46,416 nt of DNA, taken from the NCBI GenBank assembly GCA_964588705.1, contig CAZPQV010000013.1, forward strand, positions 1 to 46,416. Reading direction: 5' to 3'. Below are positions 25,470 through 33,395 of the stretch, piece by piece (within the stretch, counting starts at the first letter, position 1; the number at the start of each line of letters is the position of its first letter). The translations under genes were made by a program, and so were the position numbers. Source of the stretch: CAZPQV01 sp964588705. Lineage in GTDB: Bacteria; Bacteroidota; Bacteroidia; Flavobacteriales; Weeksellaceae. Under the pieces are notes generated by a model that saw only the letters and a program-made list of their open reading frames with translations, did not search any database and was not told the origin of the DNA.

Positions 25470-26057
25470 TTAAGCGGCTTTTTTTGCTTTCCTATACTCC
25501 AGAAAAGCTAATATAAGCAAAATTGCACCAACTCCAATCATAATTCCTCCACCAATGTTAGGATAAGACCAAACTTCGAAATTAAGAAGCTGTTTATAGC
25601 CAATTAATGGTGGCTGATAAGACATTCCCGGAACGATAATCGCAGCGTGTGGATCTAGGTTATGGCCGTAATCATATAACCAATAATAGAAATCTGCCAT
25701 AAATCCTACGCCGAAAAGTAAGAACAGGCCGGTAACCCAGTAAAGAATTTTTCTGTTGTTAAGAAATGCTGCCAAAAAGCAAAGCAGTGCAAAGAACCCT
25801 AATGCATAAGGAAGGAACGTGAATTCCCAGAACTCGTCTGCATGAATTTCTTTCATACCGATATAGTGGTTCAGTCCATTGATGATTTCATATTCTCCGG
25901 AAACTTTATTGGCATGCAGAAACATTGCCAGACCTTCAGGATATTGTGGTGCGTTGAGGTATATGGACCAAATCGGAGTAAAGATACTTACGATTAATCC
26001 AACTCCACATAATGCGAGTAACACTCGAGCAAAACTGGATAATGAATTATTTTTCAT
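25470..26057 (-). CDS. Four-helix membrane protein of the nos operon, function unknown
   Basis: 195 residues with four membrane helices (about 9-30, 78-98, 106-125 and 168-187). A periplasmic loop carries IINGLNHYIGMKEIHADEFWEF, and a second loop carries DYGHNLDPHAAI. The His and Met residues in these loops could bind copper or heme, but no known motif is present. I have seen proteins of this kind between nosZ and nosL in other Bacteroidota; they occupy a place like NosB in other clade II clusters, though homology to NosB is not shown here. It has its own likely promoter after the nosZ terminator. Confidence 0.6.
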   Translation of the reverse strand: MKNNSLSSFARVLLALCGVGLIVSIFTPIWSIYLNAPQYPEGLAMFLHANKVSGEYEIINGLNHYIGMKEIHADEFWEFTFLPYALGFFALLCFLAAFLNNRKILYWVTGLFLLFGVGFMADFYYWLYDYGHNLDPHAAIIVPGMSYQPPLIGYKQLLNFEVWSYPNIGGGIMIGVGAILLILAFLEYRKAKKAA

Positions 26058-26121
26058 TGTGTAGTTGTTTTATTTCTGACGAAATCGGCTAATTATAATT
26101 GCGTCTTTCGATAGGTTTTCA

Positions 26122-26135
26122 GTAACAAAAGTTAC
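26122..26135. promoter_or_regulatory. Perfect palindrome GTAAC-AAAA-GTTAC
   Basis: GTAACAAAAGTTAC (complementary arms) lies 65 bases upstream of the membrane protein gene. It falls about where transcription would start from the -7 element at 26143, a position that suits a repressor. It matches the form of the palindrome at 22105. Confidence 0.5.
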
Positions 26136-26142
26136 AAAAATC

Positions 26143-26150
26143 CAAAAATA
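26143..26150 (-). promoter_or_regulatory. -7 element of the nos membrane protein gene
   Basis: On the minus strand this is TATTTTTG, matching TAnnTTTG. It suggests that the membrane protein, nosL and the genes after it can be transcribed apart from nosZ. Confidence 0.45.
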
Positions 26151-26156
26151 TCAGGA

Positions 26157-26187
26157 AAAGAAAAAGGGCAGCGAAACACTGCCCTTT
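26157..26187 (-). terminator. Terminator after nosZ
   Basis: On the minus strand, AAAGGGCAG pairs with CTGCCCTTT around a seven-base loop, followed by a TTTTTCTTTTCC tract. It lies 7 bases past the nosZ stop codon and would make nosZ mRNA more abundant than the accessory genes. Confidence 0.85.
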
Positions 26188-26193
26188 AATTAT

Positions 26194-28193
26194 TTATTTA
26201 GTTTCACCTTCTTTTACAGGACCCTGTGCATTATCCTTTTTATTATTCAGTGAATAAATCAAAGGAGTGTTGCTTCCGGCCGGCGATACTCTCGCGTAAC
26301 CCTGCATTTCCTGGTGTAGTGCAGAACAGAAGTCTGTACAGTAGAACGGATACATACCCGGTTTTTTAGGTTCCCATTTCAAAGTAAGGGTTTCACCCGG
26401 CATAATCAGTAGTTCAGCATTCTGTGCACCTTTTACTGCAAATCCGTGAGGAACATCCCAGTCCTGTTCAAGGTTGGTAACGTGGAAGTAAACTTCATCA
26501 CCAACTCTGATACCTTCGATGTTATCCGGTGCAAAGTGTGAACGGATAGACGTCATGTAAACATGAACTTTATTTCCTTCTCTTACGACTTTACTTTCGG
26601 CTTCACCTTTCGTCGCTCTTGGGTGTTTGTTCTCGTCAATTTTGTAGAATTTAACCTGATCTTTTGTGAAAATTTCTGCAGGACCTGCCTGTGCATAGTG
26701 AGGTTCACCATGAGTAGGGAAGTCTAATAATAACTGCATTTTATCACCACTGATGTCGAATAACTGAGCAGAGTGTGCCAATTCTGGACCTGTTGGTAAG
26801 AATCTGTCTTTGGTAATTTTGTTGTATGCAACAAGATATTTTCCGTAAGGTTTTGAAGAGTCTCCACCTACAACCATAAGGTGACCTACAGAGTAGAACG
26901 TTGGTTGTCTGTCAAGAACCTGAAGCGTTTTGATGTCCCATTTTACCACTTCAGAAGATACGAAGTGAGATGTGTAAGCATTCCCTTTACCGTCAAACTC
27001 GGTGTGAAGAGGGCCTAAACCTGGCTTCTGAACTTCACCGTGTAGTGCTGATTCGTATTTAATGATTGGAATACCGTCGAATTCACCTGCGAAATCTTTA
27101 GCAGCAATAGCTTTCTGAATTTTATCGAAACTGAATACAGGGATAAGAGCAGCAAGTTTTCCTGAACCTACGATATATTCACCTGTTGGGTCTACGTCAC
27201 ATCCGTGAGGAGATTTTGGACAAGGAATTAGATAAGCAATATCCTGAAGTTCTTCAGCGCTAAGTACAGTTACTTCTTTTTTCATTGTAGAAGTCGCAGT
27301 TTGAGTACTTTCGTCAAACTTATTGTGAGCATATTCTATTTCTTCTTTTTTTCCTTTACTTGCTTTCAGGTATTCTGCAGCTTGTTTTNNNNNNNNNNAA
27401 CTGCCATAATGAAGTCTTTGTCGTTCTGAGACGCATTTACTTCAAGAAGTGTGTTGGCCTGTTCCGAGTTGTAGCAAGAGAAGAAGAACCATCCGTGAGA
27501 TTTTCCTTTACCGGCGTGAGAAAGGTCGAAGTTGAACCCAGGAGCTTCAATTTGGAAGCTGATGTCCATTTCTCCACTTTCTTTATCAATTCCGATGAAA
27601 GAAAGATATCCTTTAAAGTTTTGTTTAAATGATTCGATAGGAACGTCGTCCTGTCCGTCAGCCGGAACTGCGAAACGGGTACCTGCAACAACATACTCCG
27701 TATTTTCAGTTAAGAAAGGAGAAGAGTGGTTACCTGCAGAGTTAGGGATTTCAAGAATTTCAACAGTTTTGAAGGTTTTCAGGTCAAGTCTTGCAACACG
27801 CGGCGTGTTATTAGCATTTGCGAAAAGCCATCTTCCGTCGATTTCACCATTGGTTTGTGATAATGAAAGGTGGTGTTGGTCGTCCCAAGGAATAAATCCG
27901 TGAGAAGTTTCAAGCATTGGTTTGGTTTCTTCACTGAAACCGTATCCGTTTTCCGGATTTACCGAGAATACCGGGATTACCTTAAGAGTTCTACCGCTCG
28001 GAAGACCGACGATACTGATCTGGCCGTTAAAACCACCACTTACAAAGTTATAAACCTCGTCGTGCTTGCCTGGCGCTACATATACTTTTTGTGCAGCGTC
28101 ACCCGAAACGGCAGTTTCCGTACCTTTCGGTTTACACGCAACCATCGAAAGAGCTGCGATGGCAACAAGTCCAATTTTTTTAATAGTTTCCAT
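26194..28193 (-). CDS. nosZ: NosZ, nitrous oxide reductase (clade II), broken by an N gap
   Basis: It reduces N2O to N2 in the periplasm with a CuZ centre in the N-terminal seven-bladed propeller and a CuA centre in the C-terminal cupredoxin. The N-terminus is a Sec lipoprotein-like signal (SMVAC, Cys 20), not the Tat signal of clade I. Propeller His residues include DDQHH (107-108), NSAGNHSS (156), DLSHAGKGKSHGW (226, 233) and PKSPHGCDVD. The CuA ligands are in YCTDFCSALHQEM (Cys, Cys, His, Met). Ten Ns at 27389-27398 put the halves out of frame. Reading back from the gap, QAAEYLKASKGKK joins the second half in frame, so this is one gene of about 665 residues, not two. Confidence 0.95.
27389..27398. 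other. Assembly gap of ten Ns inside nosZ
   Basis: The coding frame before the gap ends FIMAV and resumes as KQAAEYL. A missing length of 2, 5, 8 or 11 bases would keep the frame. Relatives have Asn-Trp-Lys at this point, which fits 8. Ten Ns is therefore a placeholder, not a measured length. Confidence 0.9.
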
Positions 28194-28238
28194 ATATTGA
28201 TTGAGTTTAGTATTTCCTTATTAAAGGGGAAGAAAGAA

Positions 28239-28273
28239 ATGAATGGCAATCATGGTTTACGATTACCATTCAT
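28239..28273 (-). other. Intercistronic hairpin between the cytochrome c gene and nosZ
   Basis: ATGAATGGCAATC and GATTACCATTCAT pair over 13 positions with one mismatch around a nine-base loop. No good T tract follows on the minus strand, and no -7 element is seen before nosZ, so it is more likely an mRNA processing or stability element than a terminator. Confidence 0.6.
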
Positions 28274-28290
28274 AGTTTTTTTAAGAGCGG

Positions 28291-28794
28291 TTACTTAGCA
28301 CCGTCAATTTCGCGCATGTACTCAAGCACATTTCTTGCTTCAACGTCTGTAAGTCCTTGGTTCGGCATTCTTACAAGACAAAGTTCAAGTTGCTTTTGAA
28401 GTTCAGGATCCACGTCGATCATTGGATCTGGATTTGAAATGAAGTTCATAATCCAGTGTGGAGTCTGTCTTTGTGTAACGCCTTTCCAACCTGGTCCTAC
28501 CAATCTTTCGTCAGTAGTTTTGTGACAAGACATACATTTTACATCAGCAACTTTTTTTCCTTCAGCAGCCATTGCAGCATCAAAAGTAGATACATCTACG
28601 TTGGATTCGTCATATTTTCCTAAACCTCTTTTAGGATCATATTCGTTACTTCCTCCGTCAGCAGCAGGCGCTTCAGTAGCCGCAGGTGCAGCAGACCCGT
28701 CAGCAGTAGGTACTGTGTTGTCTTTCTTGTCTCCACCACAGGAAACCAAAGCGAATGCAAATGCAGTAAATGCGAGAATTCTTAGATTTTTCAT
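28291..28794 (-). CDS. Cytochrome c lipoprotein, first gene of the nosZ operon
   Basis: 167 residues. A lipoprotein signal ends in LVSC (Cys 19), followed by an Ala/Pro/Glu-rich tether to about residue 70. One class I heme c domain has CMSCH for heme attachment and VRMPNQGL giving the Met ligand. It is the likely electron donor to the CuA site of NosZ, held on the membrane facing the periplasm. It lies 97 bases upstream of nosZ with a hairpin between, and its promoter has the palindrome at 28848. Confidence 0.9.
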   Translation of the reverse strand: MKNLRILAFTAFAFALVSCGGDKKDNTVPTADGSAAPAATEAPAADGGSNEYDPKRGLGKYDESNVDVSTFDAAMAAEGKKVADVKCMSCHKTTDERLVGPGWKGVTQRQTPHWIMNFISNPDPMIDVDPELQKQLELCLVRMPNQGLTDVEARNVLEYMREIDGAK

Positions 28795-28817
28795 AATGAT
28801 TGATTTTTTATATGTAA

Positions 28818-28825
28818 CAAAAGTA
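28818..28825 (-). promoter_or_regulatory. -7 element of the cytochrome c-nosZ operon
   Basis: On the minus strand this reads TACTTTTG, matching TAnnTTTG, 23 bases before the ATG. It is 30.5 bases from the centre of the palindrome at 28848. Confidence 0.6.
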
Positions 28826-28847
28826 GTATTGTTTGGTTTGTAGTTCG

Positions 28848-28863
28848 TATGATTACAGTCATA
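28848..28863. promoter_or_regulatory. Candidate CRP/FNR operator, site 3, between divergent cytochrome c genes
   Basis: TATGATTACAGTCATA has perfect TATGA / TCATA arms. It is centred about 44 bases upstream of the inferred minus-strand transcription start, a class II activator position. For the plus-strand cytochrome c gene it would be centred near -69, where a class I activator acts. Confidence 0.6.
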
Positions 28864-28910
28864 TCACATATATGACTTTTATTAGGTATTTCTCAATCAA
28901 GAAAAAATAT

Positions 28911-28918
28911 TATCTTTG
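28911..28918 (+). promoter_or_regulatory. -7 element of the small cytochrome c gene
   Basis: TATCTTTG, followed by C, matches the consensus and lies 29 bases before the ATG at 28948. Confidence 0.65.
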
Positions 28919-28947
28919 CATTATTCAAATATAAAAAAAATTAGATT

Positions 28948-29331
28948 ATGAAAAGACTGATTTTAGCATTTTTTATCGGAACCCTTGCAATTTCCTGTTC
29001 AAAAAAAGAACAAAGTCCTTTGGCAGAAAGCAATGTGATGCTTGAAGAGCCTGCTGCTCCTACAGATGCTGCTGCTTCCGGTGAGCACGAAGGTAAAACG
29101 CTTATTGCAGGTATGGACTGTCTTACTTGTCATAAAGAAGATGCACCGTTAGTAGGGCCATCTTACAAAGATGTTGCTGCTAAATATACTGAGGCCGACA
29201 TCGAAATGCTTGCAAACAAAATTATTGACGGAGGAGTAGGAAACTGGGGGCAGATTCCGATGACGCCGCACGCAGGTCTAAGCCAGGAAAATGCTAAAAA
29301 AATGGTAGAGTATATTCTTACCTTGAAATAA
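28948..29331 (+). CDS. Small cytochrome c lipoprotein (c551/c552 type)
   Basis: 127 residues. A lipoprotein signal ends in AISC (Cys 17), an acidic Ala/Pro linker follows, then a class I cytochrome c domain with CLTCHKEDAPLVGPSYKDVA and the Met ligand in IPMTPHAGL. It probably carries electrons in the periplasm, either to NosZ or to a terminal oxidase. It is divergent from the cytochrome c-nosZ operon and shares the intergenic operator. A clear terminator follows. Confidence 0.9.
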   Translation: MKRLILAFFIGTLAISCSKKEQSPLAESNVMLEEPAAPTDAAASGEHEGKTLIAGMDCLTCHKEDAPLVGPSYKDVAAKYTEADIEMLANKIIDGGVGNWGQIPMTPHAGLSQENAKKMVEYILTLK

Positions 29332-29354
29332 TAAATCAGTTTTAAAATAAATAA

Positions 29355-29386
29355 AAAACTTCAGAAGAAATTCTGAAGTTTTTTTG
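29355..29386 (+). terminator. Terminator of the small cytochrome c gene
   Basis: A perfect 12-base-pair stem AAAACTTCAGAA / TTCTGAAGTTTT with a GAAA loop is followed by further Ts. Confidence 0.92.
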
Positions 29387-29500
29387 TTTGTGTCAATTTG
29401 TCACAATTCTGTCCTTGGTATATTTTTAGAGAAAATGAAAGCGAACCCTTCGGGAAGCGCAGGGTGACAATCAAAAGAAATAATTAAAATATTACATACT

Positions 29501-31337
29501 ATGAGCAAAATAATTGGAATTGACTTAGGAACTACCAACTCTTGTGTTTCCGTGATGGAAGGTAAGGATCCGGTTGTAATCCCTAATGCAGAAGGCAAAA
29601 GAACAGGGGGTACCCAACCCTACAAAAACCATTTACTCAATCAAAAGATATATGGGAACTCACTTCTCTCAACTTACTGCAGAAGACAAGCACGTTCCTT
29701 ATGAACTGGTAAAAGGTGCTAACGATTCAGTAAAAGTTAAAATTGATGACAGAGAATATACGCCACAGGAAATTTCGGCAATGATTCTTCAGAAAATGAA
29801 GAAAACGGCTGAAGATTATCTTGGTCAGGAAGTTTCAAGAGCGGTAATTACTGTTCCGGCGTACTTCAACGATGCGCAGAGACAGGCGACTAAAGAAGCC
29901 GGAGAAATCGCAGGACTGAAAGTTGAAAGAATTATCAACGAACCTACGGCTGCAGCTTTAGCTTACGGACTTGATAAAAACCATAAAGACCAAAAAATTG
30001 CAGTTTACGACTTAGGAGGTGGTACTTTCGATATTTCGATCCTTGATCTTGGTGACGGCGTTTTCGAAGTACTTTCAACCAACGGAGATACGCATCTTGG
30101 AGGTGACGATTTCGATAACGTAATCATCAACTGGCTGGCTTCCGAATTCCAGAATGAAGAAGGAGTTGACTTGAAAGCAGATCCGATTGCACTTCAGCGT
30201 TTGAAAGAAGCGGCTGAAAAAGCAAAAATTGAAGTTTCTGCATCTACACAAACAGAAATCAATTTACCATATATTACTGCTACCGCAACAGGTCCTAAGC
30301 ACTTGGTGAAAACTTTAACAAGAGCAAAATTCGAACAACTTTCTGAAGATTTAGTAAGACGTTCAATGGAGCCTTGTAAAAAAGCATTATCCGATGCAGG
30401 TCTTTCTGCAAGTGATATTGATGAGGTAATCTTAGTTGGTGGATCAACAAGAATTCCTAAAATTCAGGAAGAAGTTGAAAAATTCTTCGGTAAAAAACCT
30501 TCGAAAGGAGTAAACCCGGATGAAGTGGTAGCCATCGGTGCTGCAATCCAGGGAGGTGTACTTACAGGAGACGTAAAAGATGTATTGCTTCTTGACGTTA
30601 CACCACTTTCTTTAGGTATCGAAACCATGGGTTCTGTTTTCACTAAACTTATTGAAGCGAACACGACAATCCCAACTAAAAAATCTGAAGTATTCTCTAC
30701 CGCGTCTGACAATCAGCCGGCAGTAAGCATCAGAGTAGGACAGGGTGAAAGACCAATGTTCAACGATAATAAGGAAATCGGACGTTTCGACCTTACTGAT
30801 ATTCCCCCGGCACCAAGAGGAGTTCCACAAATTGAAGTAACTTTCGATATTGATGCCAACGGTATTCTTCACGTATCTGCTAAGGATAAAGGAACCGGAA
30901 AAGAGCAATCAATTAAGATTCAGGCAAGTTCAGGACTTTCTGATGCAGAAATCGAAAGAATGAAGCGTGAAGCAGAAGAAAATGCTGCTGCCGACACGAA
31001 GAGAAAAGAAGAAGCAGACGCTGTAAACAAAGCAGATGGACTGATTTTCCAAACTGAAAAGCAATTGAAAGAATTTGGTGAGAAACTTTCAGCAGATAAA
31101 AAAGCAGGTATCGAAACTGCACTTGCAGAGCTGAAAACCGCTTATGAAGCTAAGGAAGTAGAAAGCATCAAAACCAAGACTGAGGCATTAGATGCAGCTT
31201 GGATGGCAGCTTCTGAAGAACTGTACGCCGCAGGTCAGCAAGCTCAGGGAAACCCTGATATGGGCGGAAACCCAAATCCGGGAGCCAATTCTGGAGCAGA
31301 TGATGTTCAGGACGCAGATTTCGAGGAGGTTAAGTAA
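29501..31337 (+). CDS. dnaK: DnaK chaperone, reading frame broken near codon 35
   Basis: The Hsp70 chaperone starts normally (SKIIGIDLGTTNSCVSVMEG) up to AEGKRT, codon 35. It then loses the segment that in all DnaKs reads TPS..AF..DGE..VG..AKRQA.T, about 25 codons. Only ten bases (29606-29615) stand in its place, so the remainder, from NPTKTIYSIKRYMG on, lies in another frame. That remainder is complete: VPAYFNDAQRQATKEAG, YDLGGGTFDIS, LVGGSTRIPKIQ, the peptide-binding domain, and a Gly/Asn-rich tail ending DVQDADFEEVK. Because dnaK is normally needed, a collapsed assembly between the similar AAAAGAACA and AAAAGACAGG stretches is more likely than a real mutation. Confidence 0.93.
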
Positions 31338-31376
31338 TTAACTTAATAATAATAAAAACCGCCACAAACAAAGTTT
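31323..31376 (+). repeat. 54-base direct repeat, copy 1, ending at an N gap
   Basis: These bases contain the last four dnaK codons, the stop and the left half of a terminator stem, then break off at the gap. They are identical to 31486-31539. Confidence 0.9.
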
Positions 31377-31386
31377 NNNNNNNNNN
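31377..31386. other. Assembly gap of ten Ns downstream of dnaK
   Basis: The gap falls exactly in the middle of the dnaK terminator hairpin, a common break point for short-read assembly. The real distance across it is unknown. Confidence 0.9.
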
Positions 31387-31485
31387 GTGTTACTTCACAA
31401 ATTGCAAAATTTTTGACCGATTTTTATCAATCATATTTGTACCATAAAAATTGTAACTAATTGACTAATATACATGTTCATTTTT

Positions 31486-31539
31486 GAGGAGGTTAAGTAA
31501 TTAACTTAATAATAATAAAAACCGCCACAAACAAAGTTT
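31486..31539 (+). repeat. 54-base direct repeat, copy 2, with complete terminator
   Basis: It is identical to 31323-31376 and continues into the right half of the terminator. Bases 31387-31485 between gap and copy 2 do not match dnaK. They hold an ATG at 31474 that reads only MFIFEEVK before the dnaK stop, which suggests a chimeric join. Confidence 0.85.
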
Positions 31540-31556
31540 GTGGCGGTTTTGTTTTT
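31518..31556 (+). terminator. Terminator of dnaK
   Basis: A perfect 15-base-pair stem AAAACCGCCACAAAC / GTTTGTGGCGGTTTT with an AAA loop is followed by GTTTTTAC. It can also serve ettA from the other side. Confidence 0.9.
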
Positions 31557-31571
31557 ACAATATTTAAATGA

Positions 31572-33263
31572 TTATTTCATCAGCTTTCTGTATTTGATTC
31601 TTTTCGGAACCAAATCACCACCCAGACGCTTTTTCTTGTTTTCTTCATAATCGCTGAATCCTCCTTCGAAATAATACACATTGGAATCACCTTCGAAAGC
31701 GAGAATATGCGTACAGACGCGGTCGAGGAACCAACGGTCGTGACTGATAATCACGGCGCAACCGGCGAAATTGTCCAAACCTTCTTCCAATGCACGTAAA
31801 GTGTTTACATCCAAATCGTTGGTAGGTTCGTCGAGGAGAAGAACGTTGCCTTCTTCTTTTAAAGTCATCGCCAAATGCAGTCGGTTTCGTTCACCGCCGG
31901 AAAGTTGGGCAACTTTTTTATTCTGTTCGCTTCCACTGAAATTGAAGCGACTGAGATAAGCGCGAGAATTTACCTGCTTTCCGCCCATCATGACCAATTC
32001 CTGTCCGTCGCTGAAGTTTTCCCAAATCGTTTTTTCTGGATCGATGTTGCTGTGCGTTTGGTCCACATAAGCGATTTTCACGGTGTCGCCGACTTCAAAA
32101 CTGCCGCCATCCGGTTCCACTTCATCCATTATCATTTTGAAAATCGTGGATTTTCCGGCACCGTTTGGTCCAATAATTCCGACAATTCCCGCCTGTGGAA
32201 GTCTGAAATTCAAATCATCGTACAGCAATTTGTCACCGTATGCTTTTGCTACATTTTTGGCTTCAATCACATTCGTTCCCAATCTCGGTCCGTTTGGAAT
32301 AAAGATTTCCAGCTTTTCGTCCAGCTGCTTCTGATCCTGATTCAATAATTTATCATAACTCGCCAAACGCGCTTTTTGCTTGCTCTGTCTTCCTTTTGGC
32401 GCCATTCGAACCCATTCCAGTTCGCGTTCCAAAGCTTTCTGGCGCTTGCCTGCACTTTTCTGTTCCTGTGCCAAACGTTTTGATTTCTGATCCAGCCACG
32501 ACGAATAATTTCCCTTCCACGGAATACCTTCGCCACGGTCAAGTTCCAAAATCCATCCTGCCACATTATCAAGGAAATATCGGTCGTGCGTTACCGCAAT
32601 TACCGTTCCTTTGTATTCCGCCAAATGATGTTCCAGCCAGTGAACGCTTTCAGCATCAAGGTGGTTGGTAGGTTCATCGAGAAGGAGGATATCCGGTTCG
32701 CTCAGCAACAGTCGGCAAAGTGCGACACGGCGTCTTTCACCTCCGGATAAAACAGAGATGGGCGTGTCCGGATCCGGCGTGTTCAGTGCATTCATTGCAA
32801 TTTCAAGCCTTGTGTCCAGTTCCCACGCATTGGAAGCGTCGATCTGATCCTGAAGTTTGGCTTGTTTTGCCATTAGTTCATCCATTTTATCAGGATTTTC
32901 ATACACTTCCGGCAAGCCAAACATATCGTTGATTTTGTTGTATTCATCCAGTACATCCACCACTTCCTGAACGCCTTCTTTCACCACTTCCAGAACGGTT
33001 TTCGATTCATCCAGTTTTGGTTCCTGTTCCAGTAAACCGACGGAATAACCGGGCTGAAATTCGAGTTCTCCCTGATAGTTTTTATCCACTCCTGCAATGA
33101 TTCTAAGCAAGGAGGATTTTCCGCTTCCGTTCAGTCCCAGAATCCCAATTTTAGCACCGTAAAAGAAACTCAAACTGATATTTTTCAACACCGGAGTTTG
33201 TGCGTTGGGATAGGTTTTGTTCATTTTCCACATCGAGAAAATGATGTTCTTATCGTCTGACAT
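31572..33263 (-). CDS. ettA: Energy-dependent translational throttle protein, ABC-F family
   Basis: A cytosolic ribosome-binding ATPase that gates the first elongation step according to ADP/ATP level. Two ABC domains are present: Walker A GLNGSGKSS and GPNGAGKST, signatures LSGGERRRVA and LSGGERNRLH, and Walker B LLLDEPTNHLD and LLLDEPTNDLD. Between them is the linker RELEWVRMAPKGRQSKQKARLASYDKL, a hallmark of EttA. The opening IIFSMWKMNKTYP is also typical. 563 residues is close to the E. coli protein (555). Confidence 0.95.
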   Translation of the reverse strand: MSDDKNIIFSMWKMNKTYPNAQTPVLKNISLSFFYGAKIGILGLNGSGKSSLLRIIAGVDKNYQGELEFQPGYSVGLLEQEPKLDESKTVLEVVKEGVQEVVDVLDEYNKINDMFGLPEVYENPDKMDELMAKQAKLQDQIDASNAWELDTRLEIAMNALNTPDPDTPISVLSGGERRRVALCRLLLSEPDILLLDEPTNHLDAESVHWLEHHLAEYKGTVIAVTHDRYFLDNVAGWILELDRGEGIPWKGNYSSWLDQKSKRLAQEQKSAGKRQKALERELEWVRMAPKGRQSKQKARLASYDKLLNQDQKQLDEKLEIFIPNGPRLGTNVIEAKNVAKAYGDKLLYDDLNFRLPQAGIVGIIGPNGAGKSTIFKMIMDEVEPDGGSFEVGDTVKIAYVDQTHSNIDPEKTIWENFSDGQELVMMGGKQVNSRAYLSRFNFSGSEQNKKVAQLSGGERNRLHLAMTLKEEGNVLLLDEPTNDLDVNTLRALEEGLDNFAGCAVIISHDRWFLDRVCTHILAFEGDSNVYYFEGGFSDYEENKKKRLGGDLVPKRIKYRKLMK

Positions 33264-33395
33264 TTGATTTTAATTTTAAGGCTTAAAGATACTGAATTTT
33301 ATAACTTTTTATCATTTGAAATATCGTCTGAATCTGTATGCGAACGATACGGGTTATCTTTCTATTTTTTTGTAATTTAGAAACAAATAAATTTT

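Noticed and set aside
26194..28193. Two separate NosZ-like genes
   Set aside because: The open frames continue to both edges of the N run, and together they make one normal NosZ.
28813..28826. A third GTAAC-N4-GTTAC site (TGTAACAAAAGTAG)
   Set aside because: Only one arm is intact, and the similarity is mostly the -7 element TACTTTTG read on the other strand.
31474..31500. A small gene reading MFIFEEVK
   Set aside because: Eight codons ending in the duplicated dnaK tail beside an assembly gap are best explained as a chimeric join.
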